64,000 nt of DNA from Paenibacillus antibioticophila (GCF_000455265.1 NZ_HG005139.1:2511480-2575479), one strand, 5' to 3'. Shown: positions 18,344 to 27,357, numbered from the stretch's first letter. Translations and numbers: made by a program. Notes: a model not told the origin generated them from the letters alone.

Positions 18344-18607
18344 TTAAAAAACAAATTCCAGGACAGCGATCAGACCAAAGGCTGCCAGACGAAGGACGAA
18401 AATCGCCACGATCGGCGAGAAGTCAATCATCCCCATCAGCGGCGGAATAAAGCGCCGGAACGGCGACAAATACGGCTCAACCAGCTTCCCGAGCCACTCG
18501 CCAATAAAGCTCTCACGAGCATTAGGCAGCCAGGACATCAGAATATAAATCAAAATCATGTAAAAATAAATCTGATATAGCATCATTACAGTATTATAGA
18601 TCCCCAA
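18344..18607 (-). CDS. ylmG: YlmG/YggT-family membrane protein
   Basis: An 87-residue protein with two transmembrane helices and the YggT motif SWLPNARES followed by LVEPYLSPFRRFIPPLMGMIDFSP. The family is linked genetically to division and envelope stability; its biochemical role is not established. It starts at TTG (18607) after AGGTGAGG; an internal ATG at codon 8 is the alternative. It sits seven bases after sepF. Confidence 0.88.
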   Translation of the reverse strand: MGIYNTVMMLYQIYFYMILIYILMSWLPNARESFIGEWLGKLVEPYLSPFRRFIPPLMGMIDFSPIVAIFVLRLAAFGLIAVLEFVF

Positions 18608-18614
18608 GCTGTCC

Positions 18615-19064
18615 TCACCTCATTTTGTTGTAATCGGAATCCTCGGTCAGTATTTCCGTAATCGATCCTTGAATCTCCACCGTATCCGGTGTGCAGAGGA
18701 AAATATTGCCCCCAATTTTTGAAATACTTCCACTGAGCGCATAAATTGTTCCGCTAAGGAAATCGATAATTCGCATCGCCTGATCATTGCGGACACGCTG
18801 CAGATTTACGACCACACTTCGATGAGAACGCAGATGGTCCGCAATTTCCTGGGCCTCGTCATAAGAACGCGGCTCATACAGAATGACCTTGACATTTTTT
18901 TGCGAGTGAATGCTGACTACGTTGCTTCCCTTTTGGTTTTTACGATTTTCAAAGCTAGGGGTTTCAAATTCCGGCTGTTCCTGTACCGAAAATTGTTCAC
19001 GCTCTACGACTTCTTCCTCTTCCTGCAGCCCCAAAAAGTTCATAAACCGGTTCATAACTCCCAT
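18615..19064 (-). CDS. sepF: SepF, FtsZ-bundling division protein
   Basis: Anchors FtsZ filaments to the membrane and bundles them at the septum. The 149-residue protein begins MGVMNRFMNFLGLQ, the amphipathic membrane-binding helix. An acidic linker follows, then the SepF core (VKVILYEPRSYDEAQEIADHL near residue 60; NLQRVRNDQAMRIIDFLSGT). The ATG at 19064 shares its first base with the ylmE stop codon and follows GGGAGGGG; a longer open frame would run into ylmE. Confidence 0.94.
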   Translation of the reverse strand: MGVMNRFMNFLGLQEEEEVVEREQFSVQEQPEFETPSFENRKNQKGSNVVSIHSQKNVKVILYEPRSYDEAQEIADHLRSHRSVVVNLQRVRNDQAMRIIDFLSGTIYALSGSISKIGGNIFLCTPDTVEIQGSITEILTEDSDYNKMR

Positions 19065-19753
19065 TAGATCTGTTCCCCTCCCACTAAAAGAGTTCCAAGG
19101 CGAACCCAAGTCGCCCCTTCTTCCACTGCTACTTCAAAATCACCCGACATACCCATAGACAGCTCAGTCAGCGGCTTGCCATATACATTAGTTGCGTTAA
19201 GCTTGTCCCTGAGCTCTCGAAGCCCGCGGAAGACAGGACGCGTCTCCTCCGGATCGTCACAGTCCGGCGCCATCGTCATAAGCCCGATAACCGATACGTG
19301 CTGCAGCTTCGCAGCCTCTCTCAAGAAGCTCTCCGCTTCCTCGGGCGCAATGCCCTGCTTGGAAGCCTCTCCGGATACATTCACCTGCAGGAATGCCTTG
19401 ACTTCAGTGCTGGCAGCAGTTGCCCGCTTCTCCAGCTCCTCAGCCAGCGACCATCGGTCAAGTGAATGAATATATTGAAATTTACCTATGATGTCCTTCA
19501 CTTTTCTGCTCTGAAGGTGGCCGATAAAATGCCATACCCCCTGCCCTTCAAGGGCTTCCCATTTCGGCACTGCGACTCCCGGCCGGTTCTCCCCTATATC
19601 GGAGATACCGGACTCTAGGATCTGACGGGTCATATCCACAGACACGTACTTGGTGACTGCGACAATTCCCACCTCTTCCGGTAGTCTTCCACTGCGTGCG
19701 CAGGCCGCCGCGATCCGTTCCCTTACATGCTGTATTCGCTGTTCCAATGCCAA
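19064..19753 (-). CDS. ylmE: YggS-family PLP-binding protein
   Basis: A 229-residue single-domain PLP protein (PLPBP/YggS), known from homologues to keep pyridoxal phosphate and amino-acid pools in balance; no catalytic reaction is established. The cofactor lysine lies in IVAVTKYV (Lys35 region), with the later blocks WHFIGHLQSRK and LSMGMSGDFEVAVEEGAT that bind the phosphate. It begins at TTG (19753) after AGAGGTGATC and overlaps sepF by one base. It is part of the ylmCDE-sepF-ylmGH-divIVA string. Confidence 0.92.
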   Translation of the reverse strand: MALEQRIQHVRERIAAACARSGRLPEEVGIVAVTKYVSVDMTRQILESGISDIGENRPGVAVPKWEALEGQGVWHFIGHLQSRKVKDIIGKFQYIHSLDRWSLAEELEKRATAASTEVKAFLQVNVSGEASKQGIAPEEAESFLREAAKLQHVSVIGLMTMAPDCDDPEETRPVFRGLRELRDKLNATNVYGKPLTELSMGMSGDFEVAVEEGATWVRLGTLLVGGEQI

Positions 19754-19760
19754 GAAAGGA

Positions 19761-20618
19761 TCACCTCTCCTTCAACCCAATCCAGCTTGCCATTCTTCCG
19801 GTTACCCCCTGATGCTTACGATAAGAGAAGAACGCGTCGTCATGGCAGCTTGTACACCAACTTGTACATTCGATATTCATCGGCAATATTCCTGCTTTTA
19901 TCATAATAATTCGATTCAATTCTTTCAAGTTCAGCATGCTTCGGCCTTCTGTCTCAGAAGGAGCCGCAACAGCTTCAAGTGCGCCATCCTGTTCATCAAG
20001 ATGCGCCATGGCTTCCCGGACGCGCCCCATCACGGCTTCGTCCACCTCATAACAGCACCCTCCGATACTCGGCCCGATCGCTGCTCTGATCTCGCTTCTG
20101 AGGCTCCCGTACTCCTGTTCCATCACCCGGACGACCTCCTCGGCGATCAAGCCAACCGTCCCCTTCCAGCCTGCATGGGCCAATCCAACCACCTTTTTAA
20201 CCGGATCCATAAAGTAAAGCGGCACGCAATCGGCATAGAATGAAGTTAAGAGAATTCCCGGTACATCTGTAACAAGACCATCCGTTGCTTGAAAAGCGTT
20301 CTCCCGCTGCCGCAAGCCTCTTCCCTTATCCTCTGCCCTTACACAAGCAACGCGTATTCCATGCACCTGCTCCCCGCAAGTCCAGGCATCCTGCGCGAAC
20401 CCAAGCGCTGCTGTCAGCCTGCTTCGATTCTCCAGTACATCGTCCGGTTTGTCTCCGACGTGAAGGGCCAGATTGAAGCTGTTGTAAGGAGCGCTGCTTA
20501 CTCCGCCGCCCCGTCCTGTAAAGCCGGCACGGACAAGAGGCAGCTGTGATTCCCAAGCTTTCAAGCCGTACAGTTCAGGTGCTCCTTCACTAGCATTCCT
20601 TACAAACGGTTCCATCAT
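19761..20618 (-). CDS. ylmD: YlmD, peptidoglycan-editing factor PgeF / multicopper-like purine nucleoside phosphorylase family
   Basis: A 285-residue protein of the DUF152/PgeF family. The putative metal ligands are visible in CGEQVHG, FYADCVP and LAHAGWKGT, and IGPSIGGCCYEV is also conserved. Family members have reported phenol-oxidase, purine-nucleoside phosphorylase and peptidoglycan-editing activities; which applies here is unknown. Two adjacent in-frame ATGs (20618 and 20615) follow AAGGAGAG; I give the first. A longer frame from 20675 lacks support. Confidence 0.88.
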   Translation of the reverse strand: MMEPFVRNASEGAPELYGLKAWESQLPLVRAGFTGRGGGVSSAPYNSFNLALHVGDKPDDVLENRSRLTAALGFAQDAWTCGEQVHGIRVACVRAEDKGRGLRQRENAFQATDGLVTDVPGILLTSFYADCVPLYFMDPVKKVVGLAHAGWKGTVGLIAEEVVRVMEQEYGSLRSEIRAAIGPSIGGCCYEVDEAVMGRVREAMAHLDEQDGALEAVAAPSETEGRSMLNLKELNRIIMIKAGILPMNIECTSWCTSCHDDAFFSYRKHQGVTGRMASWIGLKER

Positions 20619-20723
20619 CCATCTCTCCTTACCGCGCATCACAAATAAGACATATATAATTACACAGTGTACCATAACTCGGCCCCGGCTGCGCCCCGGA
20701 CTAAAGTCCGGGTGCCGCTGCCG

Positions 20724-21053
20724 TCAGCTTCTCCGCTCGGTCCGGCCATCCCGATCGATGTATACCGTAGTCTCATAATTAGCCGGACGGTCACGCGCCT
20801 CTTCCATTTTCACCAGGACGACGTCCGATCCGATCTTGACGATATTTTTCCAAGGAATGATCAGATCTCCGCCATTACCGAACAGCCCCAGAAACCGACC
20901 GCCGGCAGGAACCACAATGGCCTCAATGACTCCTTGGCGAAGATCAAGCTCCAAGTCGCTGATTTGGCCCAGCCGTCTGCCGTCTACCACATTAATGACA
21001 TCCTTCGTCTGGAAATCGGAAATTTTCATGCTTGCTCTGACGATATTGTCCAT
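20724..21053 (-). CDS. ylmC: YlmC/YmxH-family PRC-barrel protein
   Basis: A 109-residue protein with a PRC-barrel fold: MKISDFQTKDVINVVDGRRLGQISDLELD, then IPWKNIVKIGSDVVLV. Small PRC-barrel proteins of this kind are common beside sporulation genes in Bacillales; function unknown. The ATG at 21053 follows a G-rich site about 12 bases upstream; the ATG at 21029 would match the length of known YlmC proteins better but has no clear ribosome-binding site. It lies between sigG and ylmD, as in Bacillus. Confidence 0.85.
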   Translation of the reverse strand: MDNIVRASMKISDFQTKDVINVVDGRRLGQISDLELDLRQGVIEAIVVPAGGRFLGLFGNGGDLIIPWKNIVKIGSDVVLVKMEEARDRPANYETTVYIDRDGRTERRS

Positions 21054-21123
21054 TTATTCATGCCCCCCGCCCATTTGCTATTCCCTATACTATATGTCCG
21101 TCGCTTTAAAAACATAAGCACAT

Positions 21124-21153
21124 AAAAAACCGTCCGGATCATCTCCGAACGGT
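21124..21153 (-). terminator. Intrinsic terminator after sigG
   Basis: Minus strand: ACCGTTCGGA, loop GATGA, TCCGGACGGT, then TTTTTT. It separates sigG from the ylmC cluster. Confidence 0.9.
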
Positions 21154-21182
21154 AAAATTTGCTTTAAGGGCACACATGGGAC

Positions 21183-21965
21183 TTAAGATTTGACATGCTT
21201 CTGCATCTGCAGAATAGCGGATTTCTCCAGCCTGGATACCTGGGCCTGCGATATGCCGATCTCATCGGCAACCTCCATCTGGGTTTTGCCTTCAAAGAAT
21301 CGCATCGAGAGAATCATTTTCTCCCGCCTTCCCAGTCTTTGCATCGCTTCACGAAGCGCGATCTCCTCGATCCAGGACACATCCTTGTTCTTGTCATCAC
21401 TGATCTGATCCATCACATAGATCGGGTCGCCTCCATCATGATAGATCGGCTCAAACAGGGAAACAGGATCCTGAATCGCATCCAATGCGAAGACGACATC
21501 CTCCTTCGGCAAGCCCAGCGCTTCGGAAATCTCAAATATCGTCGGTTCTCGTGAATTTTGATTTGTCAGGCTGTCCCGCATCTGAAGCGCCTTATAAGCG
21601 ATATCTCGCAAGCTGCGGGAGACGCGGATCGGATTATTATCTCGAAGATAGCGGCGAATCTCTCCGATGATCATGGGAACCGCGTAGGTTGAAAATTTGA
21701 CGTTCTGCGACAAATCAAAATTATCGATAGCTTTCATGAGTCCGATGCAGCCCACCTGGAACAGGTCGTCCACATACTCTCCCCGATTATTGAACCGCTG
21801 GATGACACTCAGTACGAGTCTGAGGTTGCCATTTACTAACTTTTCTCTGGCTGATCTTACGTGGTCTTGCTGCAGCGAATGGAACAGTTCACGCATTTCC
21901 GCATTGGTTAGAACCGGCAATTTAGCGGTATCGACACCGCAAATCTCGACTTTATTTCGGGTCAT
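21183..21965 (-). CDS. sigG: RNA polymerase sigma-G, late forespore sigma factor
   Basis: Directs late forespore transcription. The 260-residue sigma-70 protein has region 2 (DDLFQVGCIGLMKAIDNFD, then FSTYAVPMIIGEIRRYLRD), region 3 (SREPTIFEISEALGLPKEDV) and region 4 (EGKTQMEVADEIGISQAQVSRLEK). The N-terminus MTRNKVEICGVDTAKLPVLT is characteristic of SigG rather than SigF. The ATG at 21965 follows GGGAGG. It lies directly downstream of sigE, as in B. subtilis, and a terminator follows. Confidence 0.96.
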   Translation of the reverse strand: MTRNKVEICGVDTAKLPVLTNAEMRELFHSLQQDHVRSAREKLVNGNLRLVLSVIQRFNNRGEYVDDLFQVGCIGLMKAIDNFDLSQNVKFSTYAVPMIIGEIRRYLRDNNPIRVSRSLRDIAYKALQMRDSLTNQNSREPTIFEISEALGLPKEDVVFALDAIQDPVSLFEPIYHDGGDPIYVMDQISDDKNKDVSWIEEIALREAMQRLGRREKMILSMRFFEGKTQMEVADEIGISQAQVSRLEKSAILQMQKHVKS

Positions 21966-22057
21966 CAAGTCTACCTCCCAAGGAGAAACATTAATGATCA
22001 TTATCTCCCGGGCCTGTATTTTTATTCCTGAAATTCTGTCGAAGCCTGCTTCGGCAT

Positions 22058-22780
22058 CTACACCATTTTGTTAAATTCCTTACGCAGCCGCTTAATAATC
22101 CGCTTCTCAAGACGTGAAATATAGGACTGGGAAATTCCCAGCAGATCAGCCACATCCTTCTGCGTCTTCTCATCCCCATCCACAAGGCCGAACCGCAGCT
22201 CCATGATGAGCCGTTCTCTCTCACTCAGCTTATCGAGCGCCTTGTGCAGCAGCTTGCGGTCCACCTGTTCCTCGATATTACGATAAATCGTATCATTTTC
22301 AGTCCCCAACACATCGGACAGCAGCAGCTCATTCCCATCCCAGTCGATATTGAGCGGCTCGTCAAAAGAAACCTCGGTGCGTATTTTACTGTTCCGTCGC
22401 AGGTACATGAGAATTTCGTTTTCAATACAGCGGGAAGCATAGGTTGCCAGCTTGATTTTTTTCTCCGGATCGAAGGTATTTACCGCTTTGATCAGACCGA
22501 TGGTTCCGATCGACACCAGGTCTTCAATGTTAATGCCCGTATTCTCAAATTTTCTGGCTATGTAGACAACCAGGCGCAGATTCCGCTCTATGAGCATCGC
22601 CCGGATGGCGGTATCTCCTGAAGGCAAGCGTTGCAGCAAATACTCTTCCTCTTCGCGTGTAAGCGGCGGCGGAAGAGCCTCGCTTCCCCCGATATAATAG
22701 ATTTCGTCGCTCTTAAGTCCGAAAAGAAACAACAGTCTGTAATATTGCAGTTGCAGCATCAGCTTCCATTTTACACGCAT
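22058..22780 (-). CDS. sigE: RNA polymerase sigma-E precursor, early mother-cell sigma factor
   Basis: Directs early mother-cell transcription after processing. The 240-residue pro-protein begins with an amphipathic, membrane-associating prosequence and then [20 protein letters not shown]. By comparison with B. subtilis, SpoIIGA should cut near Glu26/Ile27. Regions 2 ([18 protein letters not shown]) and 4 ([20 protein letters not shown]) are intact. The ATG at 22780 follows GGGAGG and overlaps the end of spoIIGA by 10 bases, so protease and substrate are translationally coupled. Confidence 0.97.
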   Translation of the reverse strand: MRVKWKLMLQLQYYRLLFLFGLKSDEIYYIGGSEALPPPLTREEEEYLLQRLPSGDTAIRAMLIERNLRLVVYIARKFENTGINIEDLVSIGTIGLIKAVNTFDPEKKIKLATYASRCIENEILMYLRRNSKIRTEVSFDEPLNIDWDGNELLLSDVLGTENDTIYRNIEEQVDRKLLHKALDKLSERERLIMELRFGLVDGDEKTQKDVADLLGISQSYISRLEKRIIKRLRKEFNKMV

Positions 22781-23748
22781 GATCTTGTATCCTCCCCTAT
22801 TCCAATCCCAGCCTGCTGTTCATGTTCTTCCATCAGTGCGGGATGAATGATTGCCCTGTAGCTTCCTTCCGAGGACAGCGTTCCCCCATCCAGCCCCACA
22901 AGCACTCTAGTTGTTAAATAGCTCTTGTTCTCCAGCGTCACCGTCACCTTGTCGGGTTTCAGGGCCAGCATAAACTGAGAGCCTCTGTTCACACCCCTGT
23001 AAGGAATTAATCTCAGCCGATCCCGCCATGGGAAGGCTTCGTCCTCCGTCCATTGAAGAATAAGGTTGTCCGCAGACAATCCGCTATTCTGCGCCGCCTG
23101 GCTGAAGCTTTGCGGCATATAGGGCTGCCATAGCGACATTTCAGTGACCATAACCGGCAAGCGGCTCAGCGGATCCCGGAGCTGATTACCCGTGTCAATC
23201 AAACCTGTGCATGAAATCCTGGTCTGTCCAAGCTCAATCAGAACCTCCGCATAGTAAGAGGATAGATTCTCCTGCCTGCGGCGCCCGGCCACTACCATCC
23301 TGAACCAGAGCAGCACGAGGGTAAAGACAACGAGGGTGAACAACGTCCCAATCTCCAGCGAGAAGCCCATGCCTCCGGTTGCGGTGTACCAAATTCCATT
23401 CCAGAGCTCGCCTGAGCTCTGCAGCAAATAATGGATGCCCAAAATCCCTCCGGCTGCGGCAAAATTGACAATATAGAAGGCGCCAAGATTGCGAATGTAG
23501 CTCTGCAAACTAACAAATCCGAAGGCAATCCACAGCATCACTACGGAAAATAAAAACTTTACCAAAAACGTGAACAAAAAGGATAATGCGGGCATAAACA
23601 TCATTACAACATAGGATGCGCCGACCCCTGCCGAAGGCAGCAGTCTCCAAATGACCACCTTTCGCTTTCTGAACCATGCGGTAAGCAGCAGCAAACAGCC
23701 GTCAATAGCAAAATTCATTAGAAAGATCAGATCAAGATAAACGACCAA
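22771..23748 (-). CDS. spoIIGA: SpoIIGA, membrane aspartic protease that processes pro-sigma-E
   Basis: Cleaves pro-sigma-E in the mother cell on a signal from the forespore protein SpoIIR. The 325-residue protein has five or so transmembrane segments in its first 150 residues. A cytoplasmic protease domain follows, with the catalytic Asp185 in [12 protein letters not shown], equivalent to Asp183 in B. subtilis. It starts at TTG (23748) after GGGTGAT. It is first in the spoIIGA-sigE unit, with sigG behind. Confidence 0.94.
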   Translation of the reverse strand: MVVYLDLIFLMNFAIDGCLLLLTAWFRKRKVVIWRLLPSAGVGASYVVMMFMPALSFLFTFLVKFLFSVVMLWIAFGFVSLQSYIRNLGAFYIVNFAAAGGILGIHYLLQSSGELWNGIWYTATGGMGFSLEIGTLFTLVVFTLVLLWFRMVVAGRRRQENLSSYYAEVLIELGQTRISCTGLIDTGNQLRDPLSRLPVMVTEMSLWQPYMPQSFSQAAQNSGLSADNLILQWTEDEAFPWRDRLRLIPYRGVNRGSQFMLALKPDKVTVTLENKSYLTTRVLVGLDGGTLSSEGSYRAIIHPALMEEHEQQAGIGIGEDTRSCV

Positions 23749-23818
23749 GCTCTATCACCCGCTCTGAATCTGCCCGTTTCTGAATCTAGTGATGCTGACC
23801 TTTGTGCAGATGGTTATC

Positions 23819-23851
23819 AGTATAAAGAGTTCGATATGTAAAGTCTGTCTA
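23819..23851 (-). promoter_or_regulatory. Candidate Spo0A-type promoter of spoIIGA with long spacer
   Basis: Minus-strand TAGACA (23851-23846) and TATACT (23824-23819) are 21 bases apart. B. subtilis spoIIG is known for an abnormally long spacer and activation by Spo0A. A near-0A-box TATCGAA (consensus TGTCGAA) lies in the spacer at 23836-23830, and TTGTCGAT lies on the plus strand at 23878-23885. The exact box positions differ from those in B. subtilis, so this is a proposal. Confidence 0.5.
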
Positions 23852-23926
23852 AAATTGAAGACAGGAACACACTAGTTTTGTCGATTGCAGGAAATATAAC
23901 AATTGAACTAGTTATTGAACGTTGCA

Positions 23927-24099
23927 GGGCAGCCGTGTGAAATGATCTTACGATCGCTGTTGTTCGCGGATTTCTATAATTGGAATAAGTTCTCACAAGG
24001 GAGAAATCCTCTCTCAAAGGCGAACGCTCCCGAGCATATGCTTCCGAAGCAGCTTTCTTACAGAAAGCTTCTACTTCAGATCATTTCACACTCTTGCCT
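23927..24099 (+). repeat. Family-1 structured repeat, copy C
   Basis: About 173 bp with the best terminal repeats of the family: GTGTGAAATGATC at 23935-23947 and GATCATTTCACAC at 24079-24091 are perfect 13-bp inverted repeats, with outer GGGCA / TGCCT. The interior matches copy B closely: ACGATCGCTGTTGTTCGCGG, a GGATTTCT / AGAAATCC stem, CAAAGGCGAACGCT, and the AGCTTTCTTACAGAAAGCTT hairpin. It lies about 180 bases upstream of the spoIIGA start and beyond the proposed promoter. Confidence 0.85.
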
Positions 24100-24452
24100 A
24101 GCTTCGTTGCCGTCTTAGTATTTTGTAGGGTATTTCGTACAAAGAGCGATCTCTTCAAGGTCATGTCGAGTGTTTTATACGAAAAACCATATAACTTTTC
24201 GATTTAAGGATGCTCTGCCATTCTTTTTGTACGATTTTTCGCCCAACACGCTATGAATGTAGTAAATTAGAGAACAATTTGTACGAAAATTCGTACAAAT
24301 ATCTTCTTCTTTCATTAGGGCTTCGAGTCAAAGGATCCTAGACCCCTATGAAGGCTATCTGAAAGGAAGCTGCTCCGAAAGTATATGATATGTGTTCATC
24401 TGTGTATGCTGGTCAGTCTGTCGTTCTGGTGAGGATGTGCGGGGAAGTCAGC
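24100..24452. other. Gene-free interval with a cluster of TTTGTACGAAA motifs
   Basis: Between repeats C and D. Within about 170 bases are TTTCGTACAAA (24133-24143), TTTATACGAAA (24174-24184), TTTGTACGATT (24227-24237) and a palindrome made of ATTTGTACGA, AAAT, TCGTACAAAT (24277-24300). They share the consensus TTTGTACGAAA in either orientation. They could be operator sites or remnants of another repeat. The rest of the interval, 24301-24452, shows nothing I can name. Confidence 0.6.
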
Positions 24453-24574
24453 GGGAGAGTGGAGGTTTTCTGAAGAAGCGGAGTGCCCGCCTTTGCGAGT
24501 GGATAACTTTCCTTAATTGAGTTCAATCAAAGATATCCGCGAAGCAACAGCGGCCGCAAGGACAGTTCTACTCT
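24453..24574 (-). repeat. Family-1 structured repeat, copy D (degenerate, inverted relative to C)
   Basis: Carries the family blocks in reverse orientation: CGCCTTTGCGAGTGGATA (24489-24506 region), ATATCCGCGAAG and CAACAGCGGCCGCAAG. The stem is GTGGATA (24499-24505) with TATCCGC (24534-24540). Its last pair is A-T where the other copies have T-A in the same frame of reference, so pairing is kept. Terminal repeats are decayed: GGGAGAGTGGAGG at the left, GTTCTAC at the right. Ends are approximate. Confidence 0.65.
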
Positions 24575-24604
24575 CAGTTCTACTCTCAGTTCTACTCTCA
24601 GTTC
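24563..24604 (+). repeat. Short tandem repeat, 12-bp unit, 3.5 copies
   Basis: CAGTTCTACTCT occurs three times in a row from 24563 to 24598 and then partly again. The first unit coincides with the right end of repeat D. Read as codons it gives a repetitive serine/leucine peptide with no sign of a gene. Confidence 0.85.
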
Positions 24605-24657
24605 CATTCGCAGTGCTATCAAGAGCATCTTCCTCAGTGAGCACCAATGCAACAGAA

Positions 24658-24704
24658 AAGAGGACCGCCCCGCCGGATCCAAGATCCTCTGGGACAGTCC
24701 TCTT
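24658..24704 (-). terminator. Intrinsic terminator after ftsZ
   Basis: Minus strand: AAGAGGACTGTCCC pairs with GGGGCGGTCCTCTT across a 19-base loop, ending in TTTTC. It lies 27 bases after the ftsZ stop and closes the division cluster. Confidence 0.8.
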
Positions 24705-24730
24705 CGGGGAAGACGTTATTTAGTAATTAG

Positions 24731-25858
24731 CTATTCATTATTACGGCGGTTACGAAGAAAGGTTGGGATGTCCAATTGATCGCTGCTCGTCTGATTTCCA
24801 AACGGACGCAACGTGGACGACGTACTGCGGGAATCAGCTTGCTCAGTAGCAGCAGGACCTGTGCCTGCACTGGTTGCCGGCTTGCGGCTAGGCATCGTAT
24901 TTGCTTTATGCTCAAAGCCCGTCGCGATCACAGTCACCTTGATTTCTTCCTTCATTTCCTCATCGATAATCGCACCGAAGATCATGTTCACTTCCGGATC
25001 GGAAGCGGAAATAACGATCTCAGCAGCCTCATTCACTTCATAAAGCGACAGGTTGGCCCCGCCGGTAATATTCATAATAACGCCGCGTGCTCCCTCGATG
25101 GAGGTCTCCAGCAGCGGACTCATGATCGCTTTGCGGGCCGCTTCAGCAGCACGGTTCTCGCCGGTAGCAAGACCGATACCCATGAGTGCGGATCCGCGCT
25201 CGGTCATAATCGTCTTCACGTCGGCAAAGTCGAGGTTGATCAGACCCGGTACAGCAATCAGGTCAGAGATACCTTGAACCGCCTGGCGCAAGACATTATC
25301 AGCTTCCCGGAACGCTTCCAGCATTGGAGTCTTCTTATCCACAATCTCCAACAACCGGTCATTCGGGATAACGATCAGCGTATCAACCTTTTCTTTCAGC
25401 CCCTCGATTCCCAATTCGGCTTGCGAGGAACGCTTACGTCCTTCAAAGGTAAACGGACGGGTCACAACCCCGACCGTCAAAGCGCCGCATTCTCTGGCAA
25501 TCTCTGCAATGACAGGAGCAGCGCCGGTTCCTGTACCCCCGCCCATGCCTGCCGTTACGAATACCATGTCCGCTCCCTTGAGCGTGTTGGCAATCAGATC
25601 GCGGGATTCTTCAGCCGCCTTCTTGCCGACCTCAGGATTAGCTCCTGCGCCTAGTCCGCGGGTCAGCTTGTCCCCGATTTGAAGCTTATGCTCGGACTTG
25701 GCCAAATGCAGTGCCTGGGCATCCGTATTCACTGTGATGAATTCCACGCCCTGAACACCGTTCTCGATCATCCGGTTTACGGCATTGCTACCGCCGCCGC
25801 CAACACCGATGACTTTTATTTGAGCCAAGCTTTCCATTTCAAAATCAAATTCCAACAT
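24731..25858 (-). CDS. ftsZ: FtsZ, tubulin-like cell-division GTPase
   Basis: Polymerises into the division ring. The 375-residue protein has the tubulin signature GGGTGTG at residues 106-112, the N-terminal [13 protein letters not shown], the T7 loop [11 protein letters not shown], a variable linker from about 318, and the C-terminal peptide [10 protein letters not shown] that binds FtsA and SepF. The ATG at 25858 is chosen because the protein then begins [20 protein letters not shown] as in relatives; a G-rich ribosome-binding site lies about 10 bases upstream. It follows ftsA by 65 bases. Confidence 0.97.
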   Translation of the reverse strand: MLEFDFEMESLAQIKVIGVGGGGSNAVNRMIENGVQGVEFITVNTDAQALHLAKSEHKLQIGDKLTRGLGAGANPEVGKKAAEESRDLIANTLKGADMVFVTAGMGGGTGTGAAPVIAEIARECGALTVGVVTRPFTFEGRKRSSQAELGIEGLKEKVDTLIVIPNDRLLEIVDKKTPMLEAFREADNVLRQAVQGISDLIAVPGLINLDFADVKTIMTERGSALMGIGLATGENRAAEAARKAIMSPLLETSIEGARGVIMNITGGANLSLYEVNEAAEIVISASDPEVNMIFGAIIDEEMKEEIKVTVIATGFEHKANTMPSRKPATSAGTGPAATEQADSRSTSSTLRPFGNQTSSDQLDIPTFLRNRRNNE

Positions 25859-25923
25859 ACTCTTCCATCTCCCCCTCATTGTGCCTGGATGGCTCGTTCC
25901 TCGTGCTGATTCAAATGATATAA

Positions 25924-27171
25924 CTATATGAATTCGCTAAATAATTTCTTAAGGCGCTCCATAACGCCCGGTTTACCGGCGGTTTCCTGATTCGCTGCCG
26001 GCTTTGGCCGGTTCGCAGATTTCTTGGCTCCCGAATTGCGGACACGTATATTCTTGATGACCTTATACAAAATGCCCACGCCGCTTGTAAATCCAGGATC
26101 ACGTACCCCGATGTAATCGGGAACTGCGATTCTTACGGATGCGGCCAGTTCCTCCTGCGCAATCTTCAGAAGCCCCGGCATCGACACGGTACCTCCCGTA
26201 AGAATATACCCTCCAGGCAGCTCACTGTAACCAAGACGCTTGACTTCTTGTCCAATCAATTGAAAAATCTCTTGAACGCGCGGCTCGGCAATCGCTGCCA
26301 AATCCTCTTGGGTAAACTCCTTATCAACATTGCTGCCGATACGAGTTACTTTAAATGTGACATCCGAAGCAGCATCAGCGATCGAAGCGCAGCCGTATTT
26401 CAGCTTAACCTTCTCCGCCTGATCTGTTAAAGTACGCAGCCCGTACGCGATGTCGTTCGTTATAAATTCCCCCCCGATCGGAAGCGTGGATGTCGCAAGA
26501 ATGGCTCCGTTCTCAAATGCTGCAATCGTCGTAGAGCCGGCCCCGATATCCACCAGGATGGCACCCATACTCTTTTCGTCCTTTGACAAGGCAAGCTGCC
26601 CTGATCCCAGCGATAGAAGCACGAGATCGCGAACCTTCAGCCCCGACTTTTCCACACAGCGAAGCAGATTATGTATGGCTGTCTTGGCACCGGTCACGAT
26701 GGTGGCTTCCACCTCCAACCGAACTCCGATCATTCCCCGCGGATCCTGAATTCCCTCTAATCCGTCAACGATATACTGCTTGGCGACTACATCAATAATT
26801 TCGCGTTCTGGTGGAAGTGCAATTACCTCCGCCGCCTTCAGAACGCGCTCAATATCCTCTTCACCGATTTCCCGGTCCTGATTCTGTACGGCTACAACTC
26901 CGTGGCTCGTTTGGAGTCCGATATGATTTCCCGATATACCGACGTATACTTCAGATATTTGAATACCCACCATACGCTCAGCATGGTCCACAGCACTGCG
27001 AATGGACTGGACTGTCTGGTCAATATCTACAATCGCACCTTTGCGAATTCCTTCCGAGTCGGCAGATCCAACCCCAATAATATTAAAGGCTCCATTACTA
27101 ATTTCACCGATAATAGCACGAACTTTGGATGTACCGATGTCCAAACTAACAATGATGTCATTGTTGCTCAA
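25924..27171 (-). CDS. ftsA: FtsA, actin-like FtsZ membrane anchor
   Basis: Tethers FtsZ to the membrane. The 415-residue actin-fold protein begins [20 protein letters not shown] (phosphate 1 motif), has [13 protein letters not shown] (phosphate 2) and [13 protein letters not shown] (adenosine motif), and ends in the amphipathic helix [13 protein letters not shown] that binds membrane. The start is TTG at 27171, seven to eight bases after GGAGGTG. A 186-bp gap separates it from divIB, enough for its own promoter; a GTTGAATAA near 27240 resembles a sigma-H -10 region, but the -35 match is poor. Confidence 0.96.
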   Translation of the reverse strand: MSNNDIIVSLDIGTSKVRAIIGEISNGAFNIIGVGSADSEGIRKGAIVDIDQTVQSIRSAVDHAERMVGIQISEVYVGISGNHIGLQTSHGVVAVQNQDREIGEEDIERVLKAAEVIALPPEREIIDVVAKQYIVDGLEGIQDPRGMIGVRLEVEATIVTGAKTAIHNLLRCVEKSGLKVRDLVLLSLGSGQLALSKDEKSMGAILVDIGAGSTTIAAFENGAILATSTLPIGGEFITNDIAYGLRTLTDQAEKVKLKYGCASIADAASDVTFKVTRIGSNVDKEFTQEDLAAIAEPRVQEIFQLIGQEVKRLGYSELPGGYILTGGTVSMPGLLKIAQEELAASVRIAVPDYIGVRDPGFTSGVGILYKVIKNIRVRNSGAKKSANRPKPAANQETAGKPGVMERLKKLFSEFI

Positions 27172-27357
27172 GCCCTGGCACCTCCTATTTCCCTTTAAAA
27201 ATTATGATCATATTGAAAACATACACTCTACTTATTCAACGCGGATGATTCTTTCCCTCTTTTTTCTACATTTTTTTTAGTTCCAAATTTTACTGGTAGG
27301 AGCGTAAAAAAACGCAGATAGGAAACTAGCCCATAAAATGTATTTTATCATTGTTTT

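Noticed and set aside
7452-24574. Family-1 repeats as insertion sequences
   Set aside because: At 160-175 bp they have no transposase and no clear target-site duplication; non-autonomous repeat is the better description.
24517-24723. Plus-strand frame with a repeated Leu-Leu-Ser-Val peptide
   Set aside because: The repetition is the translation of the 12-bp tandem repeat, and the frame continues through the ftsZ terminator.
27230-27260. Sigma-H promoter before ftsA
   Set aside because: The -10-like GTTGAATAA is suggestive, but the upstream AGGGAAA is a poor -35 match and the spacing is off; not listed as a feature.
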